A DNA stretch of 64,000 bases from Cloeon dipterum (lineage: Eukaryota; Arthropoda; Insecta; Ephemeroptera; Baetidae), in assembly GCF_949628265.1 (NCBI RefSeq), contig NC_088786.1:248001-312000 (forward strand). The letters run 5' to 3'. Numbering within the stretch: position 1 is the first letter of the stretch; the number at the start of each line of letters is the position of its first letter. Shown here in pieces: positions 39,901 through 53,100 of the stretch. The position numbers and the translations under genes are program-made. The notes under the pieces were generated by a model. The model saw only the letters and a list, made by a program, of their open reading frames with translations, searched no databases and was not told the origin of the DNA.

Positions 39901-40970
39901 CGAAGAATCGAGAGTTTTGTTCTTGCGTTCTTGGAATTCAATCAAACTTCAGATGATTGGTCGATCCCATGACAAAGAATCGATAGTTTTGTTCTTGCGT
40001 TCCTCGAATTTAATCAAACTTCAGAAGATTGGTCGATCCCATGACAAAGAATCGATATATTTGGTCTCGCTTTCTTGAATATCCATCAAACTTCAGATGA
40101 TTGGTCGATCCCATATCAAAGAATCGAGAGTTTTGTTCTTGCGTTCTTGGAATTCAATCAAACTTCAGATGATTGGTCGATCCCATGACAAAGAATCGAT
40201 AGTTTTGTTCTTGCGTTCCTCGAATTTAATCAAACTTCAGATGATTGGTCGATCCCATGACAAAGAATCGATAGTTTTGTTCATGCGTTCTTAGAATTCA
40301 ATCAAACTTCAGATGATTGATCGATCCCATGACAAAGAATCGATAGTTTTGTTCATGCGTTCTTGGAAATCAATCAAACTTCAGATGATTGGTCGATCCC
40401 ATGACAAAGAATCAATAGTTTTGGTCTTGCGTTTTTGGAAATCAATCAAACTTCAGATGATTGGTCGATCCCATGAAACAGAATCGATAGTTTTGTTCTT
40501 GCGTTCCTCGAATTCGATCAAACTTCAGATGATTGGTCGATCCCATGACAAAGAATCGATAGAGTTGGATTCAAATTCTTGGAATTCCATCAAACTTCAG
40601 ATGATTGGTAGATCCCATATCAAAGAATCGAGAGTTTTGTTCTTGCGTTCTTGGAATTCAATCAAACTTCAGATGATTAGTCGATCCCATGACAAGGAAT
40701 CGATAGTTTTGTTCATGCGTTCTCGGAATTCCATCAAACTTCAGTTGATTGGTCGATCCCATAACAAAGAATCGAGAGTTTTGTTCTTTCGTTCTTTGAA
40801 TTCAATCAAACTTCAGATGATTGATCGATCCCATGACAAAGAATCGATATATTTGGTCTCGCTTTCTTGGATATCCATCAAACTTCAGATGATTGGTCGA
40901 TCCCATATCAAAGAATCGAGAGTTTTGTTCTTGCGTTCTTGGAATTCAATCAAACTTCAGATGATTGGTC

Positions 40971-40974
40971 GATC
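40971..40974. repeat. Target site duplication, left of LTR copy 2
   Basis: GATC before the TGATG end, at the same monomer position as for copy 1. Confidence 0.93.
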
Positions 40975-41154
40975 TGATGTGATGCAAGGGCAGGGGCGCT
41001 TTAAGGAGGTGGGGGATGAGGGTGCTAAGGGGATAACCTTCTTCTTTCTTAGGGGAGTAAAGCTACCGTCTCAAAAGACGACAGGCACAGGAAGGGGTTA
41101 ACGTGGAGAACGAGGAGAACGAGGAGGAGCTAGACGCAGGAGGAGAAAGGACCG

Positions 41155-41162
41155 TATAAAAA
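41155..41162 (+). promoter_or_regulatory. TATA box in LTR copy 2
   Basis: tataaaaa at LTR position 181-188, unchanged from copy 1. It is a likely U3 core promoter element. Confidence 0.68.
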
Positions 41163-41594
41163 CCCGAACAAGGACGGAACGAGGAGAAGCGAAGTCCACG
41201 AGTTAAACGAGTAAGATCTCTGGAGCCAAGTAAATTCCTGTAACTGATTTTGTGTTTGTGTGGGCAGGCCGAAGTCGGACAGCGTAATTAGACAAGGTAG
41301 GAGATCACTTTTGGAGGGCTCGTGGGCAACGCCGAGGACTTCCGTCGCAGGGCCGTGCCGTGGACTTTAAGGTAGTTTTGGGCAGTAAGTTGTGGGCCGC
41401 CACTTAGGAATCAATTTCAGATGTCGGCGAGTGAGCGGTCAGGCTGCTGCTAATTTCTGCCAGTTTCGGCAGTGGCGGAGCGACGTAGGGTTTATGGTCC
41501 AGAAGGGAGCGAGCGATATCAGTTCGGAGGCGTCGGAAGCGGAATTCTAGTGATCCGCGTTGTATTCTTTCTTGTGTACTGTTTAGAGTAAATT

Positions 41595-41600
41595 AATAAA
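41595..41600 (+). terminator. Polyadenylation signal in LTR copy 2
   Basis: AATAAA at LTR position 621-626 with the same downstream T/G-rich stretch as copy 1. Confidence 0.63.
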
Positions 41601-41827
41601 GTCCAATTGTCTTGTTAAGTTGCGCGGGTTTAAATTTGGCTTTCCCTCCTTTGTGCGCAGACATTTTTAGGATATTTGCTCAAGGAATTTCTGAATTTGC
41701 TGCAGCTGGTGGTCGTAGAACCCACCGCGAGAAGAAAGGCTTTGTGCGTATAGGTATTGTCGGCCTGAGCTTAGGGAATTTTGAGTAATTTTTTCGAATT
41801 CTATTTATTTCTTTCTTTCTCGCAACA

Positions 41828-41831
41828 GATC
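41828..41831. repeat. Target site duplication, right of LTR copy 2
   Basis: GATC after the terminal CA; satellite resumes as ccatgac. Confidence 0.93.
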
Positions 41832-44800
41832 CCATGACAAAGAATCAATAGTTTTGGTCTTGCTTTCTTGGAATTCCATCTAACTTCAGATGATTGGTCG
41901 ATCCCATGACAAAGAATCGATAGTTTTGTTCATGCGTTCTTGGAAATCAATCAAACTTCAGATGATTGGTCGATCCCATGACAAAGAATCGATAGAGTTG
42001 GATTCAAATTCTTGGAATTCCATCAAACTTCAGATGATTGGTAGATCCCATATCAAAGAATCGAGAGTTTTGTTCTTGCGTTCTTGGAATTCAATCAAAC
42101 TTCAGATGATTAGTCGATCCCATGACAAGGAATCGATAGTTTTGTTCATGCGTTCTTGGAATTCCATCAAACTTCAGTTGATTGGTCGATCCCATAACAA
42201 AGAATCGAGAGTTTTGTTCTTTCGTTCTTTGAATTCAATCAAACTTCAGATGATTGATCGATCCCATGACAAAGAATCGATATATTTGGTCTCGCTTTCT
42301 TGGATATCCATCAAACTTCAGATGATTGGTCGATCCCATATCAAAGAATCGAGAGTTTTGTTCTTGCGTTCTTGGAATTCAATCAAACTTCAGATGATTG
42401 GTCGATCCCATGACAAAGAATCAATAGTTTTGGTCTTGCTTTCTTGGAATTCCATCTAACTTCAGATGATTGGTCGATCCCATATCAAAGAATCGAGAGT
42501 TTTGTTCTTGCGTTCTTGGAATTCAATCAAACTTCAGATGATTGGTCGATCCCATGAAACAGAATCGATAGTTTTGTTCTTGCGTTCCTCGAATTCAATC
42601 AAACTTCAGAAGATTGGTCGATCCCATGAAAAAGAATCGATAGCGTTGGATAAAAATTCTTGGAATTCCATCAAACTTTAGTTGATTGGTCGATCCCATA
42701 ACAAAGAATCGAGAGTTTTGTTCTTGCGTTCTTGGAATTCAATCAAACTTCACATGATTGGTCGATCCCATGACAAAGAATCGATAGTTTTGTTCTTGCA
42801 TCCTCGAATTCTATCAAACTTCAGAAGATTGGTCGATCCCATGACAAAGAATCGATATATTTGGTCTCGCTTTCTTGAATATCCATCAAACTTCAGATGA
42901 TTGGTCGATCCCATATCAAAGAATCGAGAGTTTTGTTCTTGCGTTCTTGGAATTCAATCAAACTTCAGATGATTGGTCGATCCCATGACAAAGAATCGAT
43001 AGTTTTGTTCTTGCGTTCCTCGAATTTAATCAAACTTCAGAAGATTGGTCGATCCCATGACAAAGAATCGATATATTTGGTCTCGCTTTCTTGAATATCC
43101 ATCAAACTTCAGATGATTGGTCGATCCCATATCAAAGAATCGAGAGTTTTTGTCTTGCTTTCTTGGAATTCCATCTAACTTCAGATGATTGGTCGATCCC
43201 ATGACAAAGAATCGATAGTTTTGTTCATGCGTTCTTAGAATTCAATCAAACTTCAGATGATTGATCGATCCCATGACAAAGAATCGATAGTTTTGTTCAT
43301 GCGTTCTTGGATATATATAAAACTTCAGATGATTGGTCCATCCCATGACAAAGAATCGAGAGTTTTGTTCTTGCGTTCTTGGAATTCATTCAAACTTCAG
43401 ATGATTGGTCGATCCCATGACAAAGAATCAATAGTTTTGGTCTTGCGTGCTTGGAAATCAATCAAACTTCAGATGATTGGTCGATCCTATGACAAAGAAT
43501 CGATATATTTGGTCTCGCTTTCTTGAATATCCATCAAACTTCAGATGATTGGTCGATCCCATAACAAAGAATCGATAGTTTTGGTCTTGCTTTCTTGGAA
43601 TTCCATCTAACTTCAGATGATTGGTCGATCCCATGAAAAAGAATCGATAGCGTTGGATTAAAATTCTTGAAATTCCATCAAACTTTAGTTGATTGGTCGA
43701 TCCCATAACAAAGAATCGAGAATTTTGTTCTTGCGTTCTTGGAATTCAATCAAACTTCAGATGATTGGTCGATCCCATGACAAAGAATCGATAGTTTTGT
43801 TCATGCGTTCTTAGAATTCAAACAAACTTCAGATGATTAGTCGATCCCATGACAAAGAATCGATAGTTTTGGTCTCGCTTTCTTGAATATCCATCAAAAT
43901 TCAGATGATTGGTCGATCCCATGACAAAGAATCAATAGTTTTGGTCTTGCGTGCTTGGAAATCAATCAAACTTCAGATGATTGGTCGATCCCATGACAAA
44001 GAATCGATAAATTTGGTCTCGCTTTCTTGAATATCCATCAAACATCAGATGATTGGTCGATCCCATATCAAAGAATCGAGAGTTTTGTTCTTGCGTTCTT
44101 GGAATTCAATCAAACTTCAGATGATTGGTCGATCCCATGACAAAGAATCAATAGTTTTGGTCTTGCTTTCTTGGAATTCCATCTAACTTCAGATGATTGG
44201 TCGATCCCATGACAAAGAATCGATAGAGTTGGATTCAAATTCTTGGAATTCCATCAAACTTCAGATGATTGGTAGATCCCATATCAAAGAATCGAGAGTT
44301 TTGTTCTTGCGTTCTTGGAATTCAATCAAACTTCAGATGATTAGTCGATCCCATGACAAGGAATCGATAGTTTTGTTCATGCGTTCTTGGAATTCCATCA
44401 AACTTCAGTTGATTGGTCGATCCCATAACAAAGAATCGAGAGTTTTGTTCTTTCGTTCTTTGAATTCAATCAAACTTCAGATGATTGATCGATCCCATGA
44501 CAAAGAATCGATATATTTGGTCTCGCTTTCTTGGATATCCATCAAACTTCAGATGATTGGTCGATCCCATATCAAAGAATCGAGAGTTTTGTTCTTGCGT
44601 TCTTGGAATTCAATCAAACTTCAGATGATTGGTCGATCCCATGACAAAGAATCAATAGTTTTGGTCTTGCTTTCTTGGAATTCCATCTAACTTCAGATGA
44701 TTGGTCGATCCCATATCAAAGAATCGAGAGTTTTGTTCTTGCGTTCTTGGAATTCAATCAAACTTCAGATGATTGGTCGATCCCATGAAACAGAATCGAT

Positions 44801-47800
44801 AGTTTTGTTCTTGCGTTCCTCGAATTCAATCAAACTTCAGAAGATTGGTCGATCCCATGAAAAAGAATCGATAGCGTTGGATTCAAATTCTTGGAATTCC
44901 ATCAAACTTCAGATGATTGGTAGATCCCATATCAAAGAATCGAGAGTTTTGTTCTTGCGTTCTTGGAATTCAATCAAACTTCAGATGATTAGTCGATCCC
45001 ATGAAAAGGAATCGATAGTTTTGTTCATGCGTTCTTGGAATTCCATCAAACTTCAGTTGATTGGTCGATCCCATAACAAAGAATCGAGAGTTTTGTTCTT
45101 TCGTTCTTTGAATTCAATCAAACTTCAGATGATTGATCGATCCCATGACAAAGAATCGATATATTTGGTCTCGCTTTCTTGGATATCCATCAAACTTCAG
45201 ATGATTGGTCGATCCCATATCAAAGAATCGAGAGTTTTGTTCTTGCGTTCTTGGAATTCAATCAAACTTCAGATGATTGGTCGATCCCATGACAAAGAAT
45301 CAATAGTTTTGGTCTTGCTTTCTTGGAATTCCATCTAACTTCAGATGATTGGTCGATCCCATATCAAAGAATCGAGAGTTTTGTTCTTGCGTTCTTGGAA
45401 TTCAATCAAACTTCAGATGATTGGTCGATCCCATGAAACAGAATCGATAGTTTTGTTCTTGCGTTCCTCGAATTCAATCAAACTTCAGAAGATTGGTCGA
45501 TCCCATGAAAAAGAATCGATAGCGTTGGATAAAAATTCTTGGAATTCCATCAAACTTTAGTTGATTGGTCGATGCCATAACAAAGAATCGAGAGTTTTGT
45601 TCTTGCGTTCTTGGAATTCAATCAAACTTCACATGATTGGTCGATCCCATGACAAAGAATCGATAGTTTTGTTCTTGCATCCTCGAATTCTATCAAACTT
45701 CAGAAGATTGGTCGATCCCATGACAAAGAATCGATATATTTGGTCTCGCTTTCTTGAATATCCATCAAACTTCAGATGATTGGTCGATCCCATATCAAAG
45801 AATCGAGAGTTTTGTTCTTGCGTTCTTGGAATTCAATCAAACTTCAGATGATTGGTCGATCCCATGACAAAGAATCGATAGTTTTGTTCTTGCGTTCCTC
45901 GAATTTAATCAAACTTCAGAAGATTGGTCGATCCCATGACAAAGAATCGATATATTTGGTCTCGTTTTCTTGAATATCCATCAAACTTCAGATGATTGGT
46001 CGATCCCATATCAAAGAATCGAGAGTTTTTGTCTTGCTTTCTTGGAATTCCATCTAACTTCAGATGATTGGTCGATCCCATGACAAAGAATCGATAGTTT
46101 TGTTCTTGCGTTCTTAGAATTCAATCAAACTTCAGATGATTGATCGATCCCATGACAAAGAATCGATAGTTTTGTTCATGCGTTCTTGGATATATATAAA
46201 ACTTCAGATGATTGGTCCATCCCATGACAAAGAATCGAGAGTTTTGTTCTTGCGTTCTTGGAATTCATTCAAACTTCAGATGATTGGTCGATCCCATGAC
46301 AAAGAATCAATAGTTTTGGTCTTGCGTGCTTGGAAATCAATCAAACTTCAGATGATTGGTCGATCCTATGACAAAGAATCGATATATTTGGTCTCGCTTT
46401 CTTGAATATCCATCAAACTTCAGATGATTGGTCGATCCCATGACAAAGAATCGATAGTTTTGGTCTTGCTTTCTTGGAATTCCATCTAACTTCAGATGAT
46501 TGGTCGATCCCATGAAAAAGAATCGATAGCGTTGGATTAAAATTCTTGAAATTCCATCAAACTTTAGTTGATTGGTCGATCCCATAACAAAGAATCGAGA
46601 ATTTTGTTCTTGCGTTCTTGGAATTCAATCAAACTTCAGATGATTGGTCGATCCCATGACAAAGAATCGATAGTTTTGTTCATGCGTTCTTAGAATTCAA
46701 ACAAACTTCAGATGATTAGTCGATCCCATGACAAAGAATCGATAGTTTTGGTCTCGCTTTCTTGAATATCCATCAAAATTCAGATGATTGGTCGATCCCA
46801 TGACAAAGAATCAATAGTTTTGGTCTTGCGTGCTTGGAAATCAATCAAACTTCAGATGATTGGTCGATCCCATGACAAAGAATCGATAAATTTGGTCTCG
46901 CTTTCTTGAATATCCATCAAACATCAGATGATTGGTCGATCCCATATCAAAGAATCGAGAGTTTTGTTCTTGCGTTCTTGGAATTCAATCAAACTTCAGA
47001 TGATTGGTCGATCCCATGACAAAGAATCAATAGTTTTGGTCTTGCTTTCTTGGAATTCCATCTAACTTCAGATGATTGGTCGATCCCATGACAAAGAATC
47101 GATAGTTTTGTTCATGCGTTCTTGGAAATCAATCAAACTTCAGATGATTGGTCGATCCCATGACAAAGAATCGATAGAGTTTGATTCAAATTCTTGGAAT
47201 TCCATCAAACTTCAGATGATTGGTAGATCCCATATCAAAGAATCGAGAGTTTTGTTCTTGCGTTCTTGGAATTCAATCAAACTTCAGATGATTAGTCGAT
47301 CCCATGACAAGGAATCGATAGTTTTGTTCATGCGTTCTTGGAATTCCATCAAACTTCAGTTGATTGGTCGATCCCATAACAAAGAATCGAGAGTTTTGTT
47401 CTTTCGTTCTTTGAATTCAATCAAACTTCAGATGATTGATCGATCCCATGACAAAGAATCGATATATTTGGTCTCGCTTTCTTGGATATCCATCAAACTT
47501 CAGATGATTGGTCGATCCCATATCAAAGAATCGAGAGTTTTGTTCTTGCGTTCTTGGAATTCAATCAAACTTCAGATGATTGGTCGATCCCATGACAAAG
47601 AATCAATAGTTTTGGTCTTGCTTTCTTGGAATTCCATCTAACTTCAGATGATTGGTCGATCCCATATCAAAGAATCGAGAGTTTTGTTCTTGCGTTCTTG
47701 GAATTCAATCAAACTTCAGATGATTGTTCGATCCCATGAAACAGAATCGATAGTTTTGTTCTTGCGTTCCTCGAATTCAATCAAACTTCAGAAGATTGGT

Positions 47801-49240
47801 CGATCCCATGAAAAAGAATCGATAGCGTTGGATAAAAATTCTTGGAATTCCATCAAACTTTAGTTGATTGGTCGATCCCATAACAAAGAATCGAGAGTTT
47901 TGTTCTTGCGTTCTTGGAATTCAATCAAACTTCACATGATTGGTCGATCCCATGACAAAGAATCGATAGTTTTGTTCTTGCATCCTCGAATTCTATCAAA
48001 CTTCAGAAGATTGGTCGATCCCATGACAAAGAATCGATATATTTGGTCTCGCTTTCTTGAATATCCATCAAACTTCAGATGATTGGTCGATCCCATATCA
48101 AAGAATCGAGAGTTTTGTTCTTGCGTTCTTGGAATTCAATCAAACTTCAGATGATTGGTCGATCCCATGACAAAGAATCGATAGTTTTGTTCTTGCGTTC
48201 CTCGAATTTAATCAAACTTCAGATGATTGGTCGATCCCATGACAAAGAATCGATAGTTTTGTTCTTGCGTTCCTCGAATTTAATCAAACTTCAGAAGATT
48301 GGTCGATCCCATGACAAAGAATCGATATATTTGGTCTCGCTTTCTTGAATATCCATCAAACTTCAGATGATTGGTCGATCCCATATCAAAGAATCGAGAG
48401 TTTTGTTCTTGCGTTCTTGGAATTCAATCAAACTTCAGATGATTGGTCGATCCCATGACAAAGAATCGATAGTTTTGTTCTTGCGTTCCTCGAATTTAAT
48501 CAAACTTCAGATGATTTGTCGATCCCATGACAAAGAATCGATAGTTTTGTTCATGCGTTCTTAGAATTCAATCAAACTTCAGATGATTGATCGATCCCAT
48601 GACAAAGAATCGATAGTTTTGTTCATGCGTTCTTGGAAATCAATCAAACTTCAGATGATTGGTCGATCCCATGACAAAGAATCAATAGTTTTGGTCTTGC
48701 GTTTTTGGAAATCAATCAAACTTCAGATGATTGGTCGATCCCATGAAACAGAATCGATAGTTTTGTTCTTGCGTTCCTCGAATTCAATCAAACTTCAGAT
48801 GATTGGTCGATCCCATGACAAAGAATCGATAGAGTTGGATTCAAATTCTTGGAATTCCATCAAACTTCAGATGATTGGTAGATCCCATATCAAAGAATCG
48901 AGAGTTTTGTTCTTGCGTTCTTGGAATTCAATCAAACTTCAGATGATTAGTCGATCCCATGACAAGGAATCGATAGTTTTGTTCATGCGTTCTTGGAATT
49001 CCATCAAACTTCAGTTGATTGGTCGATCCCATAACAAAGAATCGAGAGTTTTGTTCTTTCGTTCTTTGAATTCAATCAAACTTCAGATGATTGATCGATC
49101 CCATGACAAAGAATCGATATATTTCGTCTCGCTTTCTTGGATATCCATCAAACTTCAGATGATTGGTCGATCCCATATCAAAGAATCGAGAGTTTTGTTC
49201 TTGCGTTCTTGGAATTCAATCAAACTTCAGATGATTGGTC

Positions 49241-49244
49241 GATC
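49241..49244. repeat. Target site duplication, left of LTR copy 3
   Basis: GATC before TGATG, at the same insertion point as copies 1 and 2. Confidence 0.93.
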
Positions 49245-49424
49245 TGATGTGATGCAAGGGCAGGGGCGCTTTAAGGAGGTGGGGGATGAGGGTGCTAAGG
49301 GGATAACCTTCTTCTTTCTTAGGGGAGTAAAGCTACCCTCTCAAAAGACGACAGGCACAGGAAGGGGTTAACGTGGAGAACGAGGAGAACGAGGAGGAGC
49401 TAGACGCAGGAGGAGAAAGGACCG

Positions 49425-49432
49425 TATAAAAA
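49425..49432 (+). promoter_or_regulatory. TATA box in LTR copy 3
   Basis: tataaaaa at LTR position 181-188, intact. Confidence 0.68.
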
Positions 49433-49864
49433 CCCGAACAAGGACGGAACGAGGAGAAGCGAAGTCCACGAGTTAAACGAGTAAGATCTCTGGAGCCAAG
49501 TAAATTCCTGTAACTGATTTTGTGTTTGTGTGGGCAGGCCGAAGTCGGACAGCGTAATTAGACAAGGTAGGAGATCACTTTTGGAGGGCTCGTGGGCAAC
49601 GCCGAGGACTTCCGTCGCAGGGCCGTGCCGTGGACTTTAAGGTAGTTTTGGGCAGTAAGTTGTGGGCCGCCACTTAGGAATCAATTTCAGATGTCGGCGA
49701 GTGAGCGGTCAGGCTGCTGCTAATTTCTGCCAGTTTCGGCAGTGGCGGAGCGACGTAGGGTTTATGGTCCAGAAGGGAGCGAGCGATATCAGTTCGGAGG
49801 CGTCGGAAGCGGAATTCTAGTGATCCGCGTTGTATTCTTTCTTGTGTACTGTTTAGAGTAAATT

Positions 49865-49870
49865 AATAAA
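49865..49870 (+). terminator. Polyadenylation signal in LTR copy 3
   Basis: AATAAA at LTR position 621-626, intact, with the T/G-rich downstream stretch. Confidence 0.63.
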
Positions 49871-50097
49871 GTCCAATTGTCTTGTTAAGTTGCGCGGGTT
49901 TAAATTTGGCTTTCCCTCCTTTGTGCGCAGACATTTTTAGGATATTTGCTCAAGGAATTTCTGAATTTGCTGCAGCTGGTGGTCGTAGAACCCACCGCGA
50001 GAAGAAAGGCTTTGTGCGTATAGGTATTGTCGGCCTGAGCTTAGGGAATTTTGAGTAATTTTTTCGAATTCTATTTATTTCTTTCTTTCTCGCAACA

Positions 50098-50101
50098 GAT
50101 C
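50098..50101. repeat. Target site duplication, right of LTR copy 3
   Basis: GATC after the terminal CA. Confidence 0.93.
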
Positions 50102-53100
50102 CCATGACAAAGAATCAATAGTTTTGGTCTTGCTTTCTTGGAATTCCATCTAACTTCAGATGATTGGTCGATCCCATGACAAAGAATCGATAGTTTTGTT
50201 CATGCGTTCTTGGAAATCAATCAAACTTCAGATGATTGGTCGATCCCATGACAAAGAATCGATAGAGTTGGATTCAAATTCTTGGAATTCCATCAAACTT
50301 CAGATGATTGGTAGATCCCATATCAAAGAATCGAGAGTTTTGTTCTTGCGTTCTTGGAATTCAATCAAACTTCAGATGATTAGTCGATCCCATGACAAGG
50401 AATCGATAGTTTTGTTCATGCGTTCTTGGAATTCCATCAAACTTCAGTTGATTGGTCGATCCCATAACAAAGAATCGAGAGTTTTGTTCTTTCGTTCTTT
50501 GAATTCAATCAAACTTCAGATGATTGATCGATCCCATGACAAAGAATCGATATATTTGGTCTCGCTTTCTTGGATATCCATCAAACTTCAGATGATTGGT
50601 CGATCCCATATCAAAGAATCGAGAGTTTTGTTCTTGCGTTCTTGGAATTCAATCAAACTTCACATGATTGGTCGATCCCATGACAAAGAATCGATAGTTT
50701 TGTTCTTGCATCCTCGAATTCTATCAAACTTCAGAAGATTGGTCGATCCCATGACAAAGAATCGATATATTTGGTCTCGCTTTCTTGAATATCCATCAAA
50801 CTTCAGATGATTGGTCGATCCCATATCAAAGAATCGAGAGTTTTGTTCTTGCGTTCTTGGAATTCAATCAAACTTCAGATGATTGGTCGATCCCATGACA
50901 AAGAATCGATAGTTTTGTTCTTGCGTTCCTCGAATTTAATCAAACTTCAGAAGATTGGTCGATCCCATGACAAAGAATCGATATATTTGGTCTCGTTTTC
51001 TTGAATATCCATCAAACTTCAGATGATTGGTCGATCCCATATCAAAGAATCGAGAGTTTTTGTCTTGCTTTCTTGGAATTCCATCTAACTTCAGATGATT
51101 GGTCGATCCCATGACAAAGAATCGATAGTTTTGTTCATGCGTTCTTAGAATTCAATCAAACTTCAGATGATTGATCGATCCCATGACAAAGAATCGATAG
51201 TTTTGTTCATGCGTTCTTGGATATATATAAAACTTCAGATGATTGGTCCATCCCATGACAAAGAATCGAGAGTTTTGTTCTTGCGTTCTTGGAATTCATT
51301 CAAACTTCAGATGATTGGTCGATCCCATGACAAAGAATCAATAGTTTTGGTCTTGCGTGCTTGGAAATCAATCAAACTTCAGATGATTGGTCGATCCCAT
51401 GACAAAGAATCGATATATTTGGTCTCGCTTTCTTGAATATCCATCAAACTTCAGATGATTGGTCGATCCCATGACAAAGAATCGATAGTTTTGGTCTTGC
51501 TTTCTTGGAATTCCATCTAACTTCAGATGATTGGTCGATCCCATGAAAAAGAATCGATAGCGTTGGATTAAAATTCTTGAAATTCCATCAAACTTTAGTT
51601 GATTGGTCGATCCCATAACAAAGAATCGAGAATTTTGTTCTTGCGTTCTTGGAATTCAATCAAACTTCAGATGATTGGTCGATCCCATGACAAAGAATCG
51701 ATAGTTTTGTTCATGCGTTCTTAGAATTCAAACAAACTTCAGATGATTAGTCGATCCCATGACAAAGAATCGATAGTTTTGGTCTCGCTTTCTTGAATAT
51801 CCATCAAAATTCAGATGATTGGTCGATCCCATGACAAAGAATCAATAGTTTTGTTCATGCGTTCTTAGAATTCAAACAAACTTCAGATGATTAGTCGATC
51901 CCATGACAAAGAATCGATAGTTTTGGTCTCGCTTTCTTGAATATCCATCAAAATTCAGATGATTGGTCGATCCCATGACAAAGAATCAATAGTTTTGGTC
52001 TTGCGTGCTTGGAAATCAATCAAACTTCAGATGATTGGTCGATCCCATGACAAAGAATCGATAAATTTGGTCTCGCTTTCTTGAATATCCATCAAACATC
52101 AGATGATTGGTCGATCCCATATCAAAGAATCGAGAGTTTTGTTCTTGCGTTCTTGGAATTCAATCAAACTTCAGATGATTGGTCGATCCCATGACAAAGA
52201 ATCGATAGTTTTGTTCATGCGTTCTTGGAAATCAATCAAACTTCAGATGATTGGTCGATCCCATGACAAAGAATCGATAGAGTTGGATTCAAATTCTTGG
52301 AATTCCATCAAACTTCAGATGATTGGTAGATCCCATATCAAAGAATCGAGAGTTTTGTTCTTGCGTTCTTGGAATTCAATCAAACTTCAGATGATTAGTC
52401 GATCCCATGACAAGGAATCGATAGTTTTGTTCATGCGTTCTTGGAATTCCATCAAACTTCAGTTGATTGGTCGATCCCATAACAAAGAATCGAGAGTTTT
52501 GTTCTTTCGTTCTTTGAATTCAATCAAACTTCAGATGATTGATCGATCCCATGACAAAGAATCGATATATTTGGTCTCGCTTTCTTGGATATCCATCAAA
52601 CTTCAGATGATTGGTCGATCCCATATCAAAGAATCGAGAGTTTTGTTCTTGCGTTCTTGGAATTCAATCAAACTTCACATGATTGGTCGATCCCATGACA
52701 AAGAATCGATAGTTTTGTTCTTGCATCCTCGAATTCTATCAAACTTCAGAAGATTGGTCGATCCCATGACAAAGAATCGATATATTTGGTCTCGCTTTCT
52801 TGAATATCCATCAAACTTCAGATGATTGGTCGATCCCATATCAAAGAATCGAGAGTTTTGTTCTTGCGTTCTTGGAATTCAATCAAACTTCAGATGATTG
52901 GTCGATCCCATGACAAAGAATCGATAGTTTTGTTCTTGCGTTCCTCGAATTTAATCAAACTTCAGAAGATTGGTCGATCCCATGACAAAGAATCGATATA
53001 TTTGGTCTCGTTTTCTTGAATATCCATCAAACTTCAGATGATTGGTCGATCCCATATCAAAGAATCGAGAGTTTTTGTCTTGCTTTCTTGGAATTCCATC

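Larger units (their letters stand above)
24418..40974 (+). repeat. Core HOR satellite between LTR copies 1 and 2
   Basis: About 16.6 kb of core monomers. The 71-bp gcatcctcg marker starts at 25388, 28267, 30282, 32585, 35176, 37623 and 39782, giving HOR lengths of 40, 28, 32, 36, 34 and 30 monomers. Local events include a nine-monomer tandem duplication (about 26818-27465 and 27466-28113), an eight-monomer duplication (32756-33331 and 33332-33907), a 4,318-bp offset between 26783-28369 and 31101-32687, and a 2,159-bp tandem HOR (36715/38874). The right end, from about 38500, matches 21.1-23.6 kb at an offset of 17,410 bp. No gene or other insertion. Confidence 0.88.
40975..41827 (+). mobile_element. 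Solo LTR, copy 2 (853 bp)
   Basis: Same length as copy 1 and, by line-by-line reading, identical or nearly so, including G at LTR position 94 (41068). The flanking satellite also matches copy 1 over about 7.6 kb at a constant offset of 17,410 bp (about 21.1-28.7 kb against 38.5-46.1 kb). This copy therefore arose by segmental duplication and not by a second integration. Upstream flank private differences include a c in tctcggaattcc near 40724. No internal retroelement sequence follows. Confidence 0.9.
41828..49244 (+). repeat. Core HOR satellite between LTR copies 2 and 3
   Basis: 103 monomers minus three single-base deletions (markers at 42798, 45677, 47980; HOR lengths 40 and 32). The left part to about 46.1 kb is the 17,410-bp duplicate of 24.4-28.7 kb, including the nine-monomer duplication with its chimeric monomer at 44841. 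The right part (48295-49244) repeats 40025-40974 at offset 8,270 bp. A single-monomer tandem duplication of the gttcctcgaatttaatc type lies at about 48151-48294. No gene. Confidence 0.88.
49245..50097 (+). mobile_element. Solo LTR, copy 3 (853 bp)
   Basis: 853 bp with the same ends and target duplication as the others. The one difference I can see from copy 1 is C in place of G at LTR position 94 (49338, ctaccctctc against ctaccgtctc); copy 4 shares this C. The upstream HOR context is the same as copies 1 and 2 for more than 650 bp, with a private c at about 49125 (atatttcgtctcg). Confidence 0.9.

Noticed and set aside
23565..41827. LTR copies 1 and 2 as the two ends of one full-length retrotransposon.
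   Set aside because: The 16.6 kb between them is only satellite, each LTR has its own GATC duplication on both sides, and no internal retroelement sequence is present.
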